Both the position numbers and the translations under genes were made by a program. Below, piece by piece: positions 27,158 to 35,761 of a stretch of DNA of 64,000 nt (positions are counted from its first letter, which is position 1; each line of letters opens with the position of its first letter). The stretch covers positions 1 to 64,000 of the forward strand of contig CALBDS010000061.1 of the NCBI GenBank assembly GCA_937927415.1, given 5' to 3'. The notes beneath the pieces were generated by a model. That model was not told where the DNA came from and searched no databases. It saw nothing but the letters and a program-made list of their open reading frames with translations. This DNA is from an uncultured Rhodospirillaceae bacterium (GTDB lineage Bacteria > Pseudomonadota > Alphaproteobacteria > Azospirillales > Azospirillaceae).

Positions 27158-28554
27158 CCGCCGCTCCCCCCACTCCCGCCACACCGGCATCGTCCCCGCT
27201 GACGGTGCGGGCCGGGCGGGCGCCGTCGCGCATCAAGCGGTTCCTGCCGCGTACCCTGTTCGCCCGCTCCCTGCTCATCATCGTGACGCCGGTGATCCTG
27301 GCGCAGGCGGTGGCGACGTGGATCTTCTACGACCGCCATTGGGACACTATGACCAACCGGCTGGCGAACGCCGTGGCCGGCGACATCGCCATGGTCATCG
27401 AACAGTTGGACCACAACGACGATCCCGCTGCCCGGCGCTGGACGCTGGAACTGGCGGCGCGGACCACAGACCTGATCGTCACCCTGGAACCGGGGGCCGA
27501 ACTGCCGTCCCGCCCCCGCCTGCGCGGCCTGCTGGAAGTGACGCTGGGCGAGGCGCTGGACTCCCGCGTCCGCCGCCCCTTCACCATCAACACCGCGATT
27601 GCGCAGTCGTGGTACGAGATCCGCGTGCAGATGCCCGACGGGGTGCTGTCGGTGATGTCGCCGGAACGCCGTCTGTTCAGCCCGACCTCCTACATCTTCA
27701 TTTTGTGGATGATCGGGTCGGCGGCGGTGCTGTTCACCGTCGCCATCATCTTCATGCGCAACCAGATCCGCCCGATCCGCCGGCTGGCCAACGCCGCCGA
27801 CAGCCTGGGCAAGGGCCGCGACGTCACCAACTTCAAGCCCGAGGGCGCGGCGGAGGTGCGGCAGGCGGCCGCCGCCTTCCTGGTGATGCGCGACCGCATC
27901 CAGCGGCAGATCACCCAGCGGACGGAAATGCTGGCGGGCGTCAGCCACGACCTGCGCACGCCGCTGACGCGGATGAAGCTGGCGCTGGACATGCTGGCCA
28001 TCAGCGTGCCCCCCGACGCCGACGTCGGCGTGGAGGTGGAGGAGTTGAAGGCCGACGTGGCCGAGATGGAAACCATGATCGAAGGCTATCTGGCCTTCGC
28101 CCGTGGCGAGGGGGCGGAATCGGTGCAGCCCACCGACCTCACCCGCCTGCTGACCGAGGTGGTCAACGGCGCCCGCCGCGAGGGGGCCGAGGTGGCGCTG
28201 GCCGTGCCCGACGGGCTGATCTTTCCCCTGCGCCCCAACGCCATGCGGCGGTGTCTGACCAACCTGCTGGTCAACGCCCGCCGTCACGCCGAATCCATCC
28301 GGGTCACTGCGAACCGCCGGGGCAATCTGCTGGACATCATCGTGGACGACGACGGCCCCGGCATCCCCACCACCGCGCGGGAGGATGTGTTCCGCCCGTT
28401 CTTCCGCCTGGACACCTCGCGCAACTCCGCTACCGGCGGCGTGGGTCTGGGGCTGACCATCGCCCGCGACGTGGCCCGCAGCCACGGCGGCGACATCATC
28501 CTGGGCGATAGCCCGATGGGGGGGCTGCGGGTGCTGATCCGGTTGCCGGTCTGA
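27154..28554 (+). CDS. EnvZ-like sensor histidine kinase
   Basis: The 466-aa membrane kinase has spans at about residues 40-60 and 185-207 flanking a ~125-aa periplasmic sensor, then a HAMP linker, the H-box GVSHDLRTPL (His about 265), the N-box NLLVNARRHAE and the G-boxes DDGPGI and GVGLGLTI. It phosphorylates the upstream regulator. Its last 59 bases are overlapped on the other strand by the 3' end of the AT-rich lipoprotein gene, marking the edge of an insertion. Confidence 0.95.
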   Translation: MTAAPPTPATPASSPLTVRAGRAPSRIKRFLPRTLFARSLLIIVTPVILAQAVATWIFYDRHWDTMTNRLANAVAGDIAMVIEQLDHNDDPAARRWTLELAARTTDLIVTLEPGAELPSRPRLRGLLEVTLGEALDSRVRRPFTINTAIAQSWYEIRVQMPDGVLSVMSPERRLFSPTSYIFILWMIGSAAVLFTVAIIFMRNQIRPIRRLANAADSLGKGRDVTNFKPEGAAEVRQAAAAFLVMRDRIQRQITQRTEMLAGVSHDLRTPLTRMKLALDMLAISVPPDADVGVEVEELKADVAEMETMIEGYLAFARGEGAESVQPTDLTRLLTEVVNGARREGAEVALAVPDGLIFPLRPNAMRRCLTNLLVNARRHAESIRVTANRRGNLLDIIVDDDGPGIPTTAREDVFRPFFRLDTSRNSATGGVGLGLTIARDVARSHGGDIILGDSPMGGLRVLIRLPV

Positions 28555-29425
28555 TAGGTGCCGGAGACGGATTCCGTTTATCACTTTTCGGGCTGCACGG
28601 CGTCTGCAGCATCTGTCCGGGATTCTCCGTGGTCAGATAGGACAGATTTTCTTTATGACTGTACGAAAAGGAACGTTTTGCCGAATTATAATATATCAAC
28701 TGCTGCACATCCGGCGGAAACGATTTCCATGGCCCCTTCTCTGATAATTTTAAATAATCATCATCACTTATACCATACTCTTTATCAATATAGGTGAATA
28801 TTTCTTTATTACTTTTTTCGAGAAAACGATACCTAAGTTGAGCATAGACAGCCCACCCCTCAATCTCTTTGATTTTTTTTCCATCAATAAACGAATCTGA
28901 TTGATAAAATGCATGGAAAAATTCATGCACGATATACATCTTATGAAATTCGGAAAAATTAATGGGATCGATTTTGATAACCCTACGTCCTCCTTTTTGT
29001 CTTTCCATGAAGGCATTACCGCTTCCACCACGATAAACACGAACTTCGACCTTATTGGCCGAAATAAATGGTTTGCCAAAATCAGAAATCAGAAAATAAA
29101 ATACATCTAGTATTTGTTTTTTTGCATAATCAGAAGAAATTCCAGAATCTGGCGACAAAGTAAGCCTTATATTTTTCGAGTAAAAAATAGATGCATTCAG
29201 AATATCTCTTTCACAATTTTCGTAAAAAGGACTGTCACTGCGGGACGGCAGCGCCGTATTGGTTGGGCGCTTATCTGAATTACTTTTCTGCATCACCGGA
29301 CGCGGGGGATCATTAAAATCCCCGCTCCGCACCGGTGAATGTGCTTGAGGCGCTTCATTCTGCTTCTGATCCGTGCAGGAAAACAGAAAAAGCAGCAAAA
29401 AGAACAAGGTGCATCGTTGATACAT
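28496..29425 (-). CDS. Lipoprotein with HExxH metallopeptidase motif
   Basis: The ~309-aa protein has a lipoprotein signal ending LFLFSC and a zinc-protease motif HEFFH, followed about 18 residues later by EIEGWAVYAQ, where the Glu could be the third ligand of a gluzincin. The family is not recognised. The gene is markedly AT-rich against a GC-rich background, which points to transfer. The last ~40 residues are Pro/Ala-rich and partly encoded by DNA antisense to the kinase 3' end, so the original C terminus was probably lost on insertion. In-frame ATGs also exist at 29443 and 29449. It is the third of three minus-strand genes with this composition. Confidence 0.6.
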   Translation of the reverse strand: MYQRCTLFFLLLFLFSCTDQKQNEAPQAHSPVRSGDFNDPPRPVMQKSNSDKRPTNTALPSRSDSPFYENCERDILNASIFYSKNIRLTLSPDSGISSDYAKKQILDVFYFLISDFGKPFISANKVEVRVYRGGSGNAFMERQKGGRRVIKIDPINFSEFHKMYIVHEFFHAFYQSDSFIDGKKIKEIEGWAVYAQLRYRFLEKSNKEIFTYIDKEYGISDDDYLKLSEKGPWKSFPPDVQQLIYYNSAKRSFSYSHKENLSYLTTENPGQMLQTPCSPKSDKRNPSPAPIRPATGSAPAAPPSGYRPG

Positions 29426-29459
29426 GCTCGCATCTCGATACATGATCATGCCGCTATAC

Positions 29460-30110
29460 CTATTGCAATCTTGCTACAGCCGTAAACTTCCCATCAACCG
29501 TAGGTAACCTGACTTTCCAATAGGATCCCGGATAATTCTTTGACTCTACATCTAAAACAACAGTATCTCCGTCGGAAATTCCACTCCCTCTTGTTACAAA
29601 GCCGCTTGGAGACCATGACAGGTCTGTAATCACCAGATCGACAAGATAACCTTTCTCGATCTCACCAGCGACGGGGAAAGCCTGCGGAGGATCAGATACA
29701 TGGGAAAGATTATCAAAATCATACAAAGATGCGATAATATCAACTTTCCCATCACGAACAGGAGGGATTTTCACAAGATAATAATCGCTCGTCCTCCTCT
29801 CGGATATCGGAACAAGCTTAAAGTAAATGGATGTGCCATCAAAAAGACGTTCAGCAAAACGCAGGCCATTGGGAATGCAGCGATTGGAAAGAGCCATAGA
29901 CATGCTCTTGACCAAGAAGTCATGAACATCAATCGTCAACTCAACCTCTGAAGGAAGGCTGCACGCTTTGTCCCTTTTGGGATTTTCTCGTGCTAAACCA
30001 TCAGTTCCGGTATAAACACCGGAACTGCTTCCCCCGTTACCACCACCACCCCCTCCACAACCAAACAGGACGAAAGGGAGACATAATAAGATCAGTAAAT
30101 GCGAACGCAA
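29460..30110 (-). CDS. Hypothetical lipoprotein with Gly tract, 216 aa
   Basis: The signal peptide ends in the lipobox LFGC followed by a run of glycines, a common flexible linker in outer-membrane lipoproteins. The rest is beta-rich with no recognised domain and two further cysteines. The DNA is AT-rich like the genes on each side, and the 34-base gap to the HExxH lipoprotein suggests one operon. Function unknown; it may be a partner or substrate of the neighbouring putative protease, but nothing in the sequence shows this. Confidence 0.6.
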   Translation of the reverse strand: MRSHLLILLCLPFVLFGCGGGGGGNGGSSSGVYTGTDGLARENPKRDKACSLPSEVELTIDVHDFLVKSMSMALSNRCIPNGLRFAERLFDGTSIYFKLVPISERRTSDYYLVKIPPVRDGKVDIIASLYDFDNLSHVSDPPQAFPVAGEIEKGYLVDLVITDLSWSPSGFVTRGSGISDGDTVVLDVESKNYPGSYWKVRLPTVDGKFTAVARLQ

Positions 30111-30139
30111 CAGTCCCTCCCCATGTGTTCGAAATAAAA

Positions 30140-30472
30140 TCAGCGAACTTTTACCGGTTGCGTGATGATGATTTTATTTGGTGGTTCATTGGCGTTTAAT
30201 GAATTGAGATCATTCGCGTTGGGAATGGTGGAGTTTCCTTCCACCCCAAGGACGGTTTGGGACTCCGGCGCTCGCAGAACAGACGATTGCTCGCCCGAAC
30301 CGGGTGAAACAAGCGGAGAAGGCTGGCTGCCTCTGCCTCCGTCGTGTGGGCGCTGATGAATGGTATTTCCATCGCCTATGACGACCACCGTCGCCACAGA
30401 TCCGATAGCTATGGTGGTTCCGATTGCAAGCAACATATACTTGAATATGTTCTCAGCCACAATGGCCTCCAT
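30140..30472 (-). CDS. Small single-span membrane protein
   Basis: About 110 residues with one membrane span (about 15-33) and a Ser/Pro/Asn-rich periplasmic tail. The ATG at 30472 follows a GGAGG-like context; another in-frame ATG lies at 30487. It heads the AT-rich three-gene set. No family recognised. Confidence 0.5.
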   Translation of the reverse strand: MEAIVAENIFKYMLLAIGTTIAIGSVATVVVIGDGNTIHQRPHDGGRGSQPSPLVSPGSGEQSSVLRAPESQTVLGVEGNSTIPNANDLNSLNANEPPNKIIITQPVKVR

Positions 30473-30593
30473 AAAATAGAAATTCATATGGTTGATTCAT
30501 CATAGCATGAGAAAATTTTACCCATCAAGAAAGTAAAATATTTAGTTAATAAACTAATTTAATTCTTCCTATTCCCCTCCTAATCCCACGGTT

Positions 30594-31064
30594 TCAATGA
30601 TCCGGCAGCGGCGGGCCGACGTAGTGGGGCATCAGCAGCCGCTGGTCCGCCACCCACACGATGCAGAACGCATCCGGGTTCTGGAAGAAATACACCTGCC
30701 CCGGACGAGCGCGTCCCTGCGGATCGTCCAGATTGGCACCGCTGGGAAAACCCACGCCATAGGCCCGCTCCGGTGTGCGCGCCCAATAGAACCCATTCAT
30801 CTTCTGCACAAAGGCGCCGCGGCGGCACAGGTGGGACAGGGTTTGGTCGGCATAAGCCACCTCCCGCATCGGCATGGGCAGGCGGTAGATCACCTGCCCG
30901 CGGATGATGCGCGGCCGGTGGGGCAAGGGCTGGTTGGGGTCGGGGACGGGAACGGTGACGCTTGGCCCCGGCGCCTGCCCGGCAGCCTCCGCCGGCGACG
31001 GGGGCAGCAGGGAAAGAGCCACCATCAGGGCCGCTCCGGCCAGAACACCCCGTTTGACCGCCAT
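30594..31064 (-). CDS. Hypothetical exported protein, 156 aa
   Basis: A signal peptide (cleavage near AEA, residue 27) precedes a proline-rich linker and a small domain with two cysteines (LSHLCRRG and DAFCIVW) that may pair in the periplasm. The start at 31064 has a strong GGGGAAGGGGG site. It lies 19 bases after the epimerase gene and is probably cotranscribed with it. No family is recognised. Confidence 0.65.
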   Translation of the reverse strand: MAVKRGVLAGAALMVALSLLPPSPAEAAGQAPGPSVTVPVPDPNQPLPHRPRIIRGQVIYRLPMPMREVAYADQTLSHLCRRGAFVQKMNGFYWARTPERAYGVGFPSGANLDDPQGRARPGQVYFFQNPDAFCIVWVADQRLLMPHYVGPPLPDH

Positions 31065-31083
31065 TCCGCCCCCTTCCCCATCG

Positions 31084-32013
31084 TCACCCCATCCACCGCA
31101 GGGTTTCGCGCAGCCCGTCCTGCAACTCCGTGGCGCACGCCATGCCGAACGCGGCCTGCAGCCGGCGGGGATCGCCGAACGACACCCGGATATCGCCCGG
31201 CCGCGGCGGGCCATAGCGGCGTTCCAGCGGTTGCCCGGCCAGATCGGCCAGCACCTCCGCCAGCCGGTTCACCGTGGCCGGACGGCCGGTGCAGACGTTG
31301 AACACCGGCGCCCCGGCCCGCGGCTGTTCCATAGCCGCGGTCAGATAGCGCACCAGATCCTTCACATAAACGAAATCCCGCACCTGCTCACCATCGCCGT
31401 TGATGGTGATCGGCTCGCCGCGGGAAATCCGCCCGGCGAAGATGGAGATAACCCCCGAATACGGCGATTTCGGGTCTTGCCGCGGCCCATAGACGTTGAA
31501 GAAGCGGAACCCCGTGACCGGCACCCCATGCACACCGTCGGCCACGCGGGCGTGCAACTCGCACCCCAGCTTGTCGGCACCATAGGCCGACAGCGGTGCC
31601 GTGGCCGCGTCCTCCGACAGCGGCACCGCCGGGTTGTCGCCGTACACCGCGGCGGACGAGGCATAGATCACCGGCACCGGCCTGCCCCCACGGGCGGCGG
31701 CGCGGGCGGCGTCGAACACCGCGATGGTGCCGGCCAGATTGGCGGCGTGGGTATCCAGCCACGCCTCCCGCGAGCGTTCCACCGATGCCACGGCGGCCAG
31801 ATGGAAACAGCCGTCCATCCCCGCCATGGCCGCGCGCACCGCCGCCGCGTCGGCCACGTCGGCCACCGTCAGCGGCACCCCCGGCGGCAGATTTTCCCGC
31901 CGCCCGGTCGAAAGATCGTCCAGAACCCGGACCTCATGGCCCAGATCCAGCAGCCGTTCCACCAGATGGGAACCGATGAAACCGCATCCCCCCGTCACAA
32001 GGTAACCAGCCAT
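31084..32013 (-). CDS. NAD-dependent nucleotide-sugar epimerase/dehydratase
   Basis: The 309-aa short-chain dehydrogenase has the NAD-binding GGCGFIGS motif, a Ser in YASSAAVYGD and the catalytic YxxxK as YGADK, then NVYGPRQ and RDFVYVKDLV that bind the sugar nucleotide. It resembles UDP-glucose 4-epimerase-type enzymes that make sugars for surface polysaccharide. The exact substrate is not certain, so no symbol is given. Confidence 0.9.
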   Translation of the reverse strand: MAGYLVTGGCGFIGSHLVERLLDLGHEVRVLDDLSTGRRENLPPGVPLTVADVADAAAVRAAMAGMDGCFHLAAVASVERSREAWLDTHAANLAGTIAVFDAARAAARGGRPVPVIYASSAAVYGDNPAVPLSEDAATAPLSAYGADKLGCELHARVADGVHGVPVTGFRFFNVYGPRQDPKSPYSGVISIFAGRISRGEPITINGDGEQVRDFVYVKDLVRYLTAAMEQPRAGAPVFNVCTGRPATVNRLAEVLADLAGQPLERRYGPPRPGDIRVSFGDPRRLQAAFGMACATELQDGLRETLRWMG

Positions 32014-32365
32014 CCCCGTCCGTCTCCCGCCGCCGGTCCCCGGCCATCCGGCCTGTTTTTCCAGGCCCCGAAGGCAACGACCGGCAAGTTTTCCCGATCC
32101 ACGTTACGGCTGGACAGATGGTCATCGGATGAGCGATGAAACATTACCCGTTGTCATGACCTCCAAACGGGACCAAAATCATCAATTCCCGTCATCATGA
32201 CGGCAAAGGGTGAGAGTGATGTCTCCATGATGCTTTGCGGGGTAATGCCGAATTCATCCATTGACTGTATCAAGGTATGACAATGGCAATTCCGGTGGCA
32301 CGGGTGGGGGCAAAACGCCTAAGGTGACCGACCGTTCTTTTCCGTTGCCAGGGAAACAGCCCGAC
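32014..32365. other. Intergenic region without a recognisable gene
   Basis: This 352-base gap separates the minus-strand epimerase from the plus-strand GST, so both promoters should lie here. No gene, repeat or clear terminator is seen. The frame of the GST is open upstream to 32261, but that translation does not resemble the family. Confidence 0.5.
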
Positions 32366-33001
32366 ATGAGCGCCGATTTCATCGTCCATGGCCACTTCGC
32401 ATCCCAGCCCGCGGCCCGTGTGCTGCTGTTCCTGCGCATGGCCGGCATCCCGTTCGATTACCGCCATGTGGATCTGAAAAGCGGCGCGCAGAAGACGCCC
32501 GACTACCTCGCCGTCAGCCGTTTCGGGCGGGTGCCGGCGCTGGTCCATGGCGATGTGAAGCTGTCTGAGTCGGGGGTGATCCTGACCTACCTTGCCAAGA
32601 CCACCGGCCATTTCGGGGCGCCCGACACGCTGGGCCGCTACCGTCTGGGGGAATGGCTGTCGTGGCTGGCCGATGTGCTGATGCCGCTGCAGCGTACCCG
32701 CGCCCTGCGCCGGTTCGGCGGCGACCCGCAGGCGATCCCCTATATGGAAAAGAACGCCGCCGCCGGCCTGACCCAACTGGACAACCACCTGAGCAACCGC
32801 CCGTTCGTGGATGGGGAGCGGGTGACCATCGCCGACATCTTCGCCTTTCCCTGGATCGACCTTGCCAACGAAGGGAACATCGACATCGCCGCTTACCCGG
32901 CGGTGACGGAGTGGTACAAGCGCATGCTGGCCCAGCCCGGTTGCGCCACCCAGTACACCCTGATGCCCACCGAGGACCGCCCGGCGGAAGCCTGGGATTA
33001 A
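32366..33001 (+). CDS. Glutathione S-transferase family protein
   Basis: The 211-aa protein has an N-terminal thioredoxin-like domain (VHGHFASQPAARVLLFLRMAGIPFDY; KLSESGVILTYLA with the Glu-Ser that bind glutathione) and a C-terminal helical domain with the N-capping motif VTIADIFAFPW. It may conjugate glutathione or reduce disulfides; substrate unknown. Its stop overlaps the end of the converging GH13 gene by four bases. Confidence 0.88.
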   Translation: MSADFIVHGHFASQPAARVLLFLRMAGIPFDYRHVDLKSGAQKTPDYLAVSRFGRVPALVHGDVKLSESGVILTYLAKTTGHFGAPDTLGRYRLGEWLSWLADVLMPLQRTRALRRFGGDPQAIPYMEKNAAAGLTQLDNHLSNRPFVDGERVTIADIFAFPWIDLANEGNIDIAAYPAVTEWYKRMLAQPGCATQYTLMPTEDRPAEAWD

Positions 33002-34527
33002 CCCACCACCGCTTCCAGCGGGGCCAGCGTGCGCCCCTCATGGGTGGCGGGGGCGTTGGACAGGTTGAAGCAGGCCCGCACCACCGCCCCGTCCGCCGCC
33101 ACCCGGTCAAAGGCCAGGACCGGCCCCGCCGCCACCACCCCGCGCAAGGCACCATGGCGCAGGGCCGGGGTGGCCCGGCGGCGGGCCAGGGCAGCGCGCC
33201 AGACGTGCAGCGGGCTGGCCGGGTCGGCTTCCTGCCGGTTGACCGCCAGGGGGGCATGACGGGGATCGACCGGCAGCCAGGGCGTGGCTGCGGCGGTGGT
33301 GAAGCCCGCGTGCGGAGCGTCGGCCCGCCACGGCATCGGCGTGCGGCTGCCGTCCCGCCCCGGAAATTCCGGCCAATAGGCGATGCCGAAGGGGTCGCGG
33401 AGTTGTTCGCGGGTCAGCGACGCCTGCGGCAGCGCCAGTTCCTCCCCCTGGTAGAGGCACAGGGTTCCCGGCAGGGCACAGAACAGCGCGGCCAACAGGG
33501 TGTTGAACGCCTCCCGCTCCGCACCGGGGGGGCACCAGCGGGTGACCGCCCGCTCCACGTCATGGTTGGAAAAGCTCCAGGCGATGGCGCCGGGATCGGC
33601 CACGCCGGTCAGCGCGGCGGCAAAGGCATCGGCGGTGAACGCCCCCTTGGCCAGCGACAGGGTGTAGGCGGCATGCAGCCCGCCCGCGGCCGTGTAGGCG
33701 GCGATACGGTCCGCCGCCCCCGGCTGGCTGGACAACTCCCCCAGCAGCACCCGGCCGGGAAAGCGGTCCACCTCGGCCCGCAGCCGTTCCAGCAGCGGGC
33801 GGATGGCGGTCCCCAGCATATCGTGGACATGGATCTGCCGCCCGAAAGGCTTCAGCGGCGGCTCGGCCGCCGGCGGGGCGGCGGGGTTGGAGCGAAGGTG
33901 CGGGTCGTGGGCGAAGAAATCCACCGCATCGATGCGGAACCCGTCCACCCCGCGGGCCAGCCAGAAACGGGCGTTGTCCAGCACCGCCTGGAAGCATGCC
34001 GCGTCCGACAGGTTCAGCGCCGGCTGGGTGGACAGGAAATGATGGAGATAATACTGCCGCCGCCGCGGCTCCCACGTCCAGGCGGCACCGCCGAACACCG
34101 ACAGCCAGTTGTTGGGCGGCGTGCCGTCGGGGGCCGCATCGGCCCAGACGTAGAAATCGGCGTACGGCCCCTGACGGCCGCGGCGCGACGCCTCGAACCA
34201 CGGGTGTTGGTCCGAGGTGTGGCCGCACACCAGATCCAGCAGCACCTTCAGCCCCCGGTCATGGGCGGCGGCCAGGAAACGGTCGAACCCCTCCAGCGTG
34301 CCCATGCGCGGGTCCACCGCCCGGTGATCGGCCACGTCATAACCGAAATCGGTCCATGGCGAGGGGTAGAAGGGGCACAGCCACACCCCGTCCACCCCCA
34401 AACCCGCCACATGGTCCAAACCGGCCAGCACCCCGCCCAGGTCGCCCCAGCCGTCGCCGTCACCGTCGCGAAAGCTCAAAGGATAAAGCTGATAAAGGGC
34501 AGCCCCCCGCAGCCACGCGGACTCCAT
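32998..34527 (-). CDS. GH13 family alpha-glucosidase
   Basis: The 509-aa enzyme has the GH13 (beta/alpha)8 signature: region I DLVCGHTSD, nucleophile Asp about 200 in GVDGFRIDAVDF, acid/base Glu about 264 in LLGEL, and Asp about 323 in SFSNHDVER. This set is typical of oligo-alpha-glucosidases that hydrolyse short alpha-1,4 or alpha-1,6 glucans, sucrose or trehalose. There is no signal peptide, so it is probably cytoplasmic. The ATG at 34527 is chosen because GGGAGG lies eight bases before it. Confidence 0.92.
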   Translation of the reverse strand: MESAWLRGAALYQLYPLSFRDGDGDGWGDLGGVLAGLDHVAGLGVDGVWLCPFYPSPWTDFGYDVADHRAVDPRMGTLEGFDRFLAAAHDRGLKVLLDLVCGHTSDQHPWFEASRRGRQGPYADFYVWADAAPDGTPPNNWLSVFGGAAWTWEPRRRQYYLHHFLSTQPALNLSDAACFQAVLDNARFWLARGVDGFRIDAVDFFAHDPHLRSNPAAPPAAEPPLKPFGRQIHVHDMLGTAIRPLLERLRAEVDRFPGRVLLGELSSQPGAADRIAAYTAAGGLHAAYTLSLAKGAFTADAFAAALTGVADPGAIAWSFSNHDVERAVTRWCPPGAEREAFNTLLAALFCALPGTLCLYQGEELALPQASLTREQLRDPFGIAYWPEFPGRDGSRTPMPWRADAPHAGFTTAAATPWLPVDPRHAPLAVNRQEADPASPLHVWRAALARRRATPALRHGALRGVVAAGPVLAFDRVAADGAVVRACFNLSNAPATHEGRTLAPLEAVVG

Positions 34528-34610
34528 CGCCACACCCTCCCCCTGAAAGGTGCCAGCGTGCGGCGATAAACCTAACGAATGGCTAAGCGGCGGAGGCTGT
34601 CACACCGGGA

Positions 34611-34985
34611 TCACGGTTCGTCCGACACCCGCCGCAGTGCTGCCATGGCCAGCCACGGCGCCCAGGCCCGCTGAGCCAGTTCCATCCACAGGCGCGCAGG
34701 CGCCAGCCACAGTTGGGCGATGGATGCGGCCCCTTCCGCTCCGGCCCCGGCGGTCCCGGTCTGGGCCAGGAACGGGGGCAACAGCGGGATGGATCCGCCC
34801 TGCAGGAACGCCCCCGGAAGGAACGCTGTCGCCAACGGCGGCAACAGCGCCGCCGCCGCGGCATCGAACGACGGGGTGGCGGTCAGGGTGATCGAAATCG
34901 CCTCCCCGCTCTGATCCGGCAGGGCACGATGAAGGATCTGCACGTCGAGATTCGGCAAAGCGGCCGTCAGCTTGGTTTCATCCAT
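34611..34985 (-). CDS. Hypothetical protein, 124 aa
   Basis: This is a small protein with a polar N-terminal third and an Ala/Leu/Pro-rich central part; the last 30 residues form an amphipathic helix rich in Trp (LWLAPARLWMELAQRAW). Such helices can bind membranes or polymer granules, as in phasins, but no phasin family is recognised. The ATG at 34985 follows GGAGAA; one at 35000 is also possible. It lies just beyond the double terminator that follows the cytochrome gene, so it has its own promoter. Confidence 0.55.
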   Translation of the reverse strand: MDETKLTAALPNLDVQILHRALPDQSGEAISITLTATPSFDAAAAALLPPLATAFLPGAFLQGGSIPLLPPFLAQTGTAGAGAEGAASIAQLWLAPARLWMELAQRAWAPWLAMAALRRVSDEP

Positions 34986-35044
34986 AACCGGCTTCTCCAT
35001 CACGTGAACGCCGCCACCATAAGATTTTTGCATTGCAAAAGAAA

Positions 35045-35098
35045 CCCCCGCCAAAAGGCGGGGGCTGGGCAAAAGAAACCCCCGCCAAAGGGCGGGGG
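35045..35098 (-). terminator. Tandem pair of Rho-independent terminators
   Basis: Two nearly identical stem-loops, CCCCCGCC/GGCGGGGG at 35045-35064 and 35079-35098, follow the cytochrome b561 stop. On the minus strand each is followed by TTTCTTTTGC. The 34-base unit has clearly been duplicated. Confidence 0.8.
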
Positions 35099-35132
35099 AG
35101 GTGCGGATGGAGGGCGTTGCGTGACGCGCCGT

Positions 35133-35684
35133 TCAGGCCGCCCGGCCACCGCCCGGCAGCATCCGGGACAGGGTACCATCCTTCAGGACATACTGATGGA
35201 CGATGGCAACCACCGCATGGGCGCCGGCCAGAAAGATGAACAGGTTGCCCAGAACCTCGTGGATTTCCTCGGTCACTTCCTTCAGCGCCGGATCGGGAGG
35301 CAGCAGGGTCGGCAGGGCAAACAGGCCGAACACCTCCACCGCGCGGCCGCCCGACCACGACATCACCACCCCGACCACCGGCACGGCCAGCATCAGCAGG
35401 TACAGCCCGGCATGCCCGGCCTTGGCCGCAGCGGCCACCCACGGAGCCATGCCGGCGGCAAAGGCCGGCGGCGGGCTGACCTGACGCCACGCCACCCGCG
35501 CCACGAACAGGGCGAGCACCACCACGCCGAAGGATTTGTGCAGCCCCATGACAAAAGCCCGCTCCGGCCCCTTGGGCATCCCGTCCACCACTTGGATCAG
35601 CACGAAGGCACCGATCACGGCGATGGCGGTCAACCAGTGGAGAATTTGGGCCGGGGTATCGTAACGCTGGTCAGCCGGCAGCAT
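35133..35684 (-). CDS. Cytochrome b561 family protein
   Basis: The 183-aa protein has four membrane spans and histidines placed for two b-type hemes (HWLTAI, GLHKSFG, HAGLYLLML, GAHAVVAIVHQYVL). Bacterial b561 proteins pass electrons between quinol and periplasmic acceptors and can oxidise quinol with superoxide. AGGAG precedes the ATG. It is monocistronic with a strong double terminator. The physiological partner is unknown. Confidence 0.92.
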   Translation of the reverse strand: MLPADQRYDTPAQILHWLTAIAVIGAFVLIQVVDGMPKGPERAFVMGLHKSFGVVVLALFVARVAWRQVSPPPAFAAGMAPWVAAAAKAGHAGLYLLMLAVPVVGVVMSWSGGRAVEVFGLFALPTLLPPDPALKEVTEEIHEVLGNLFIFLAGAHAVVAIVHQYVLKDGTLSRMLPGGGRAA

Positions 35685-35761
35685 GGCATCGCTCCTGAAA
35701 CATCATCGACATGTGCAGGAGACCCTAGCCCGCCCCGGCTGAACCCTGGCTGAACAGCGCG

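Larger units (their letters stand above)
28560..30590. other. AT-rich genomic island
   Basis: Across these two kilobases the composition drops sharply from the strongly GC-rich norm, with many A/T runs. The three genes inside are all on the minus strand, and two of them encode lipoproteins. The left edge abuts and slightly overlaps the kinase gene, and the right edge abuts the end of a GC-rich gene. No integrase, transposase or flanking direct repeat was found. Confidence 0.65.

Noticed and set aside
28560..30590. Prophage or transposon explanation for the AT-rich island
   Set aside because: No integrase, transposase, terminal repeats or phage structural gene is visible.
35041..35100. Short repeats suggestive of a CRISPR or REP array
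   Set aside because: Only two units, each a simple terminator hairpin directly after a gene, with no spacers.
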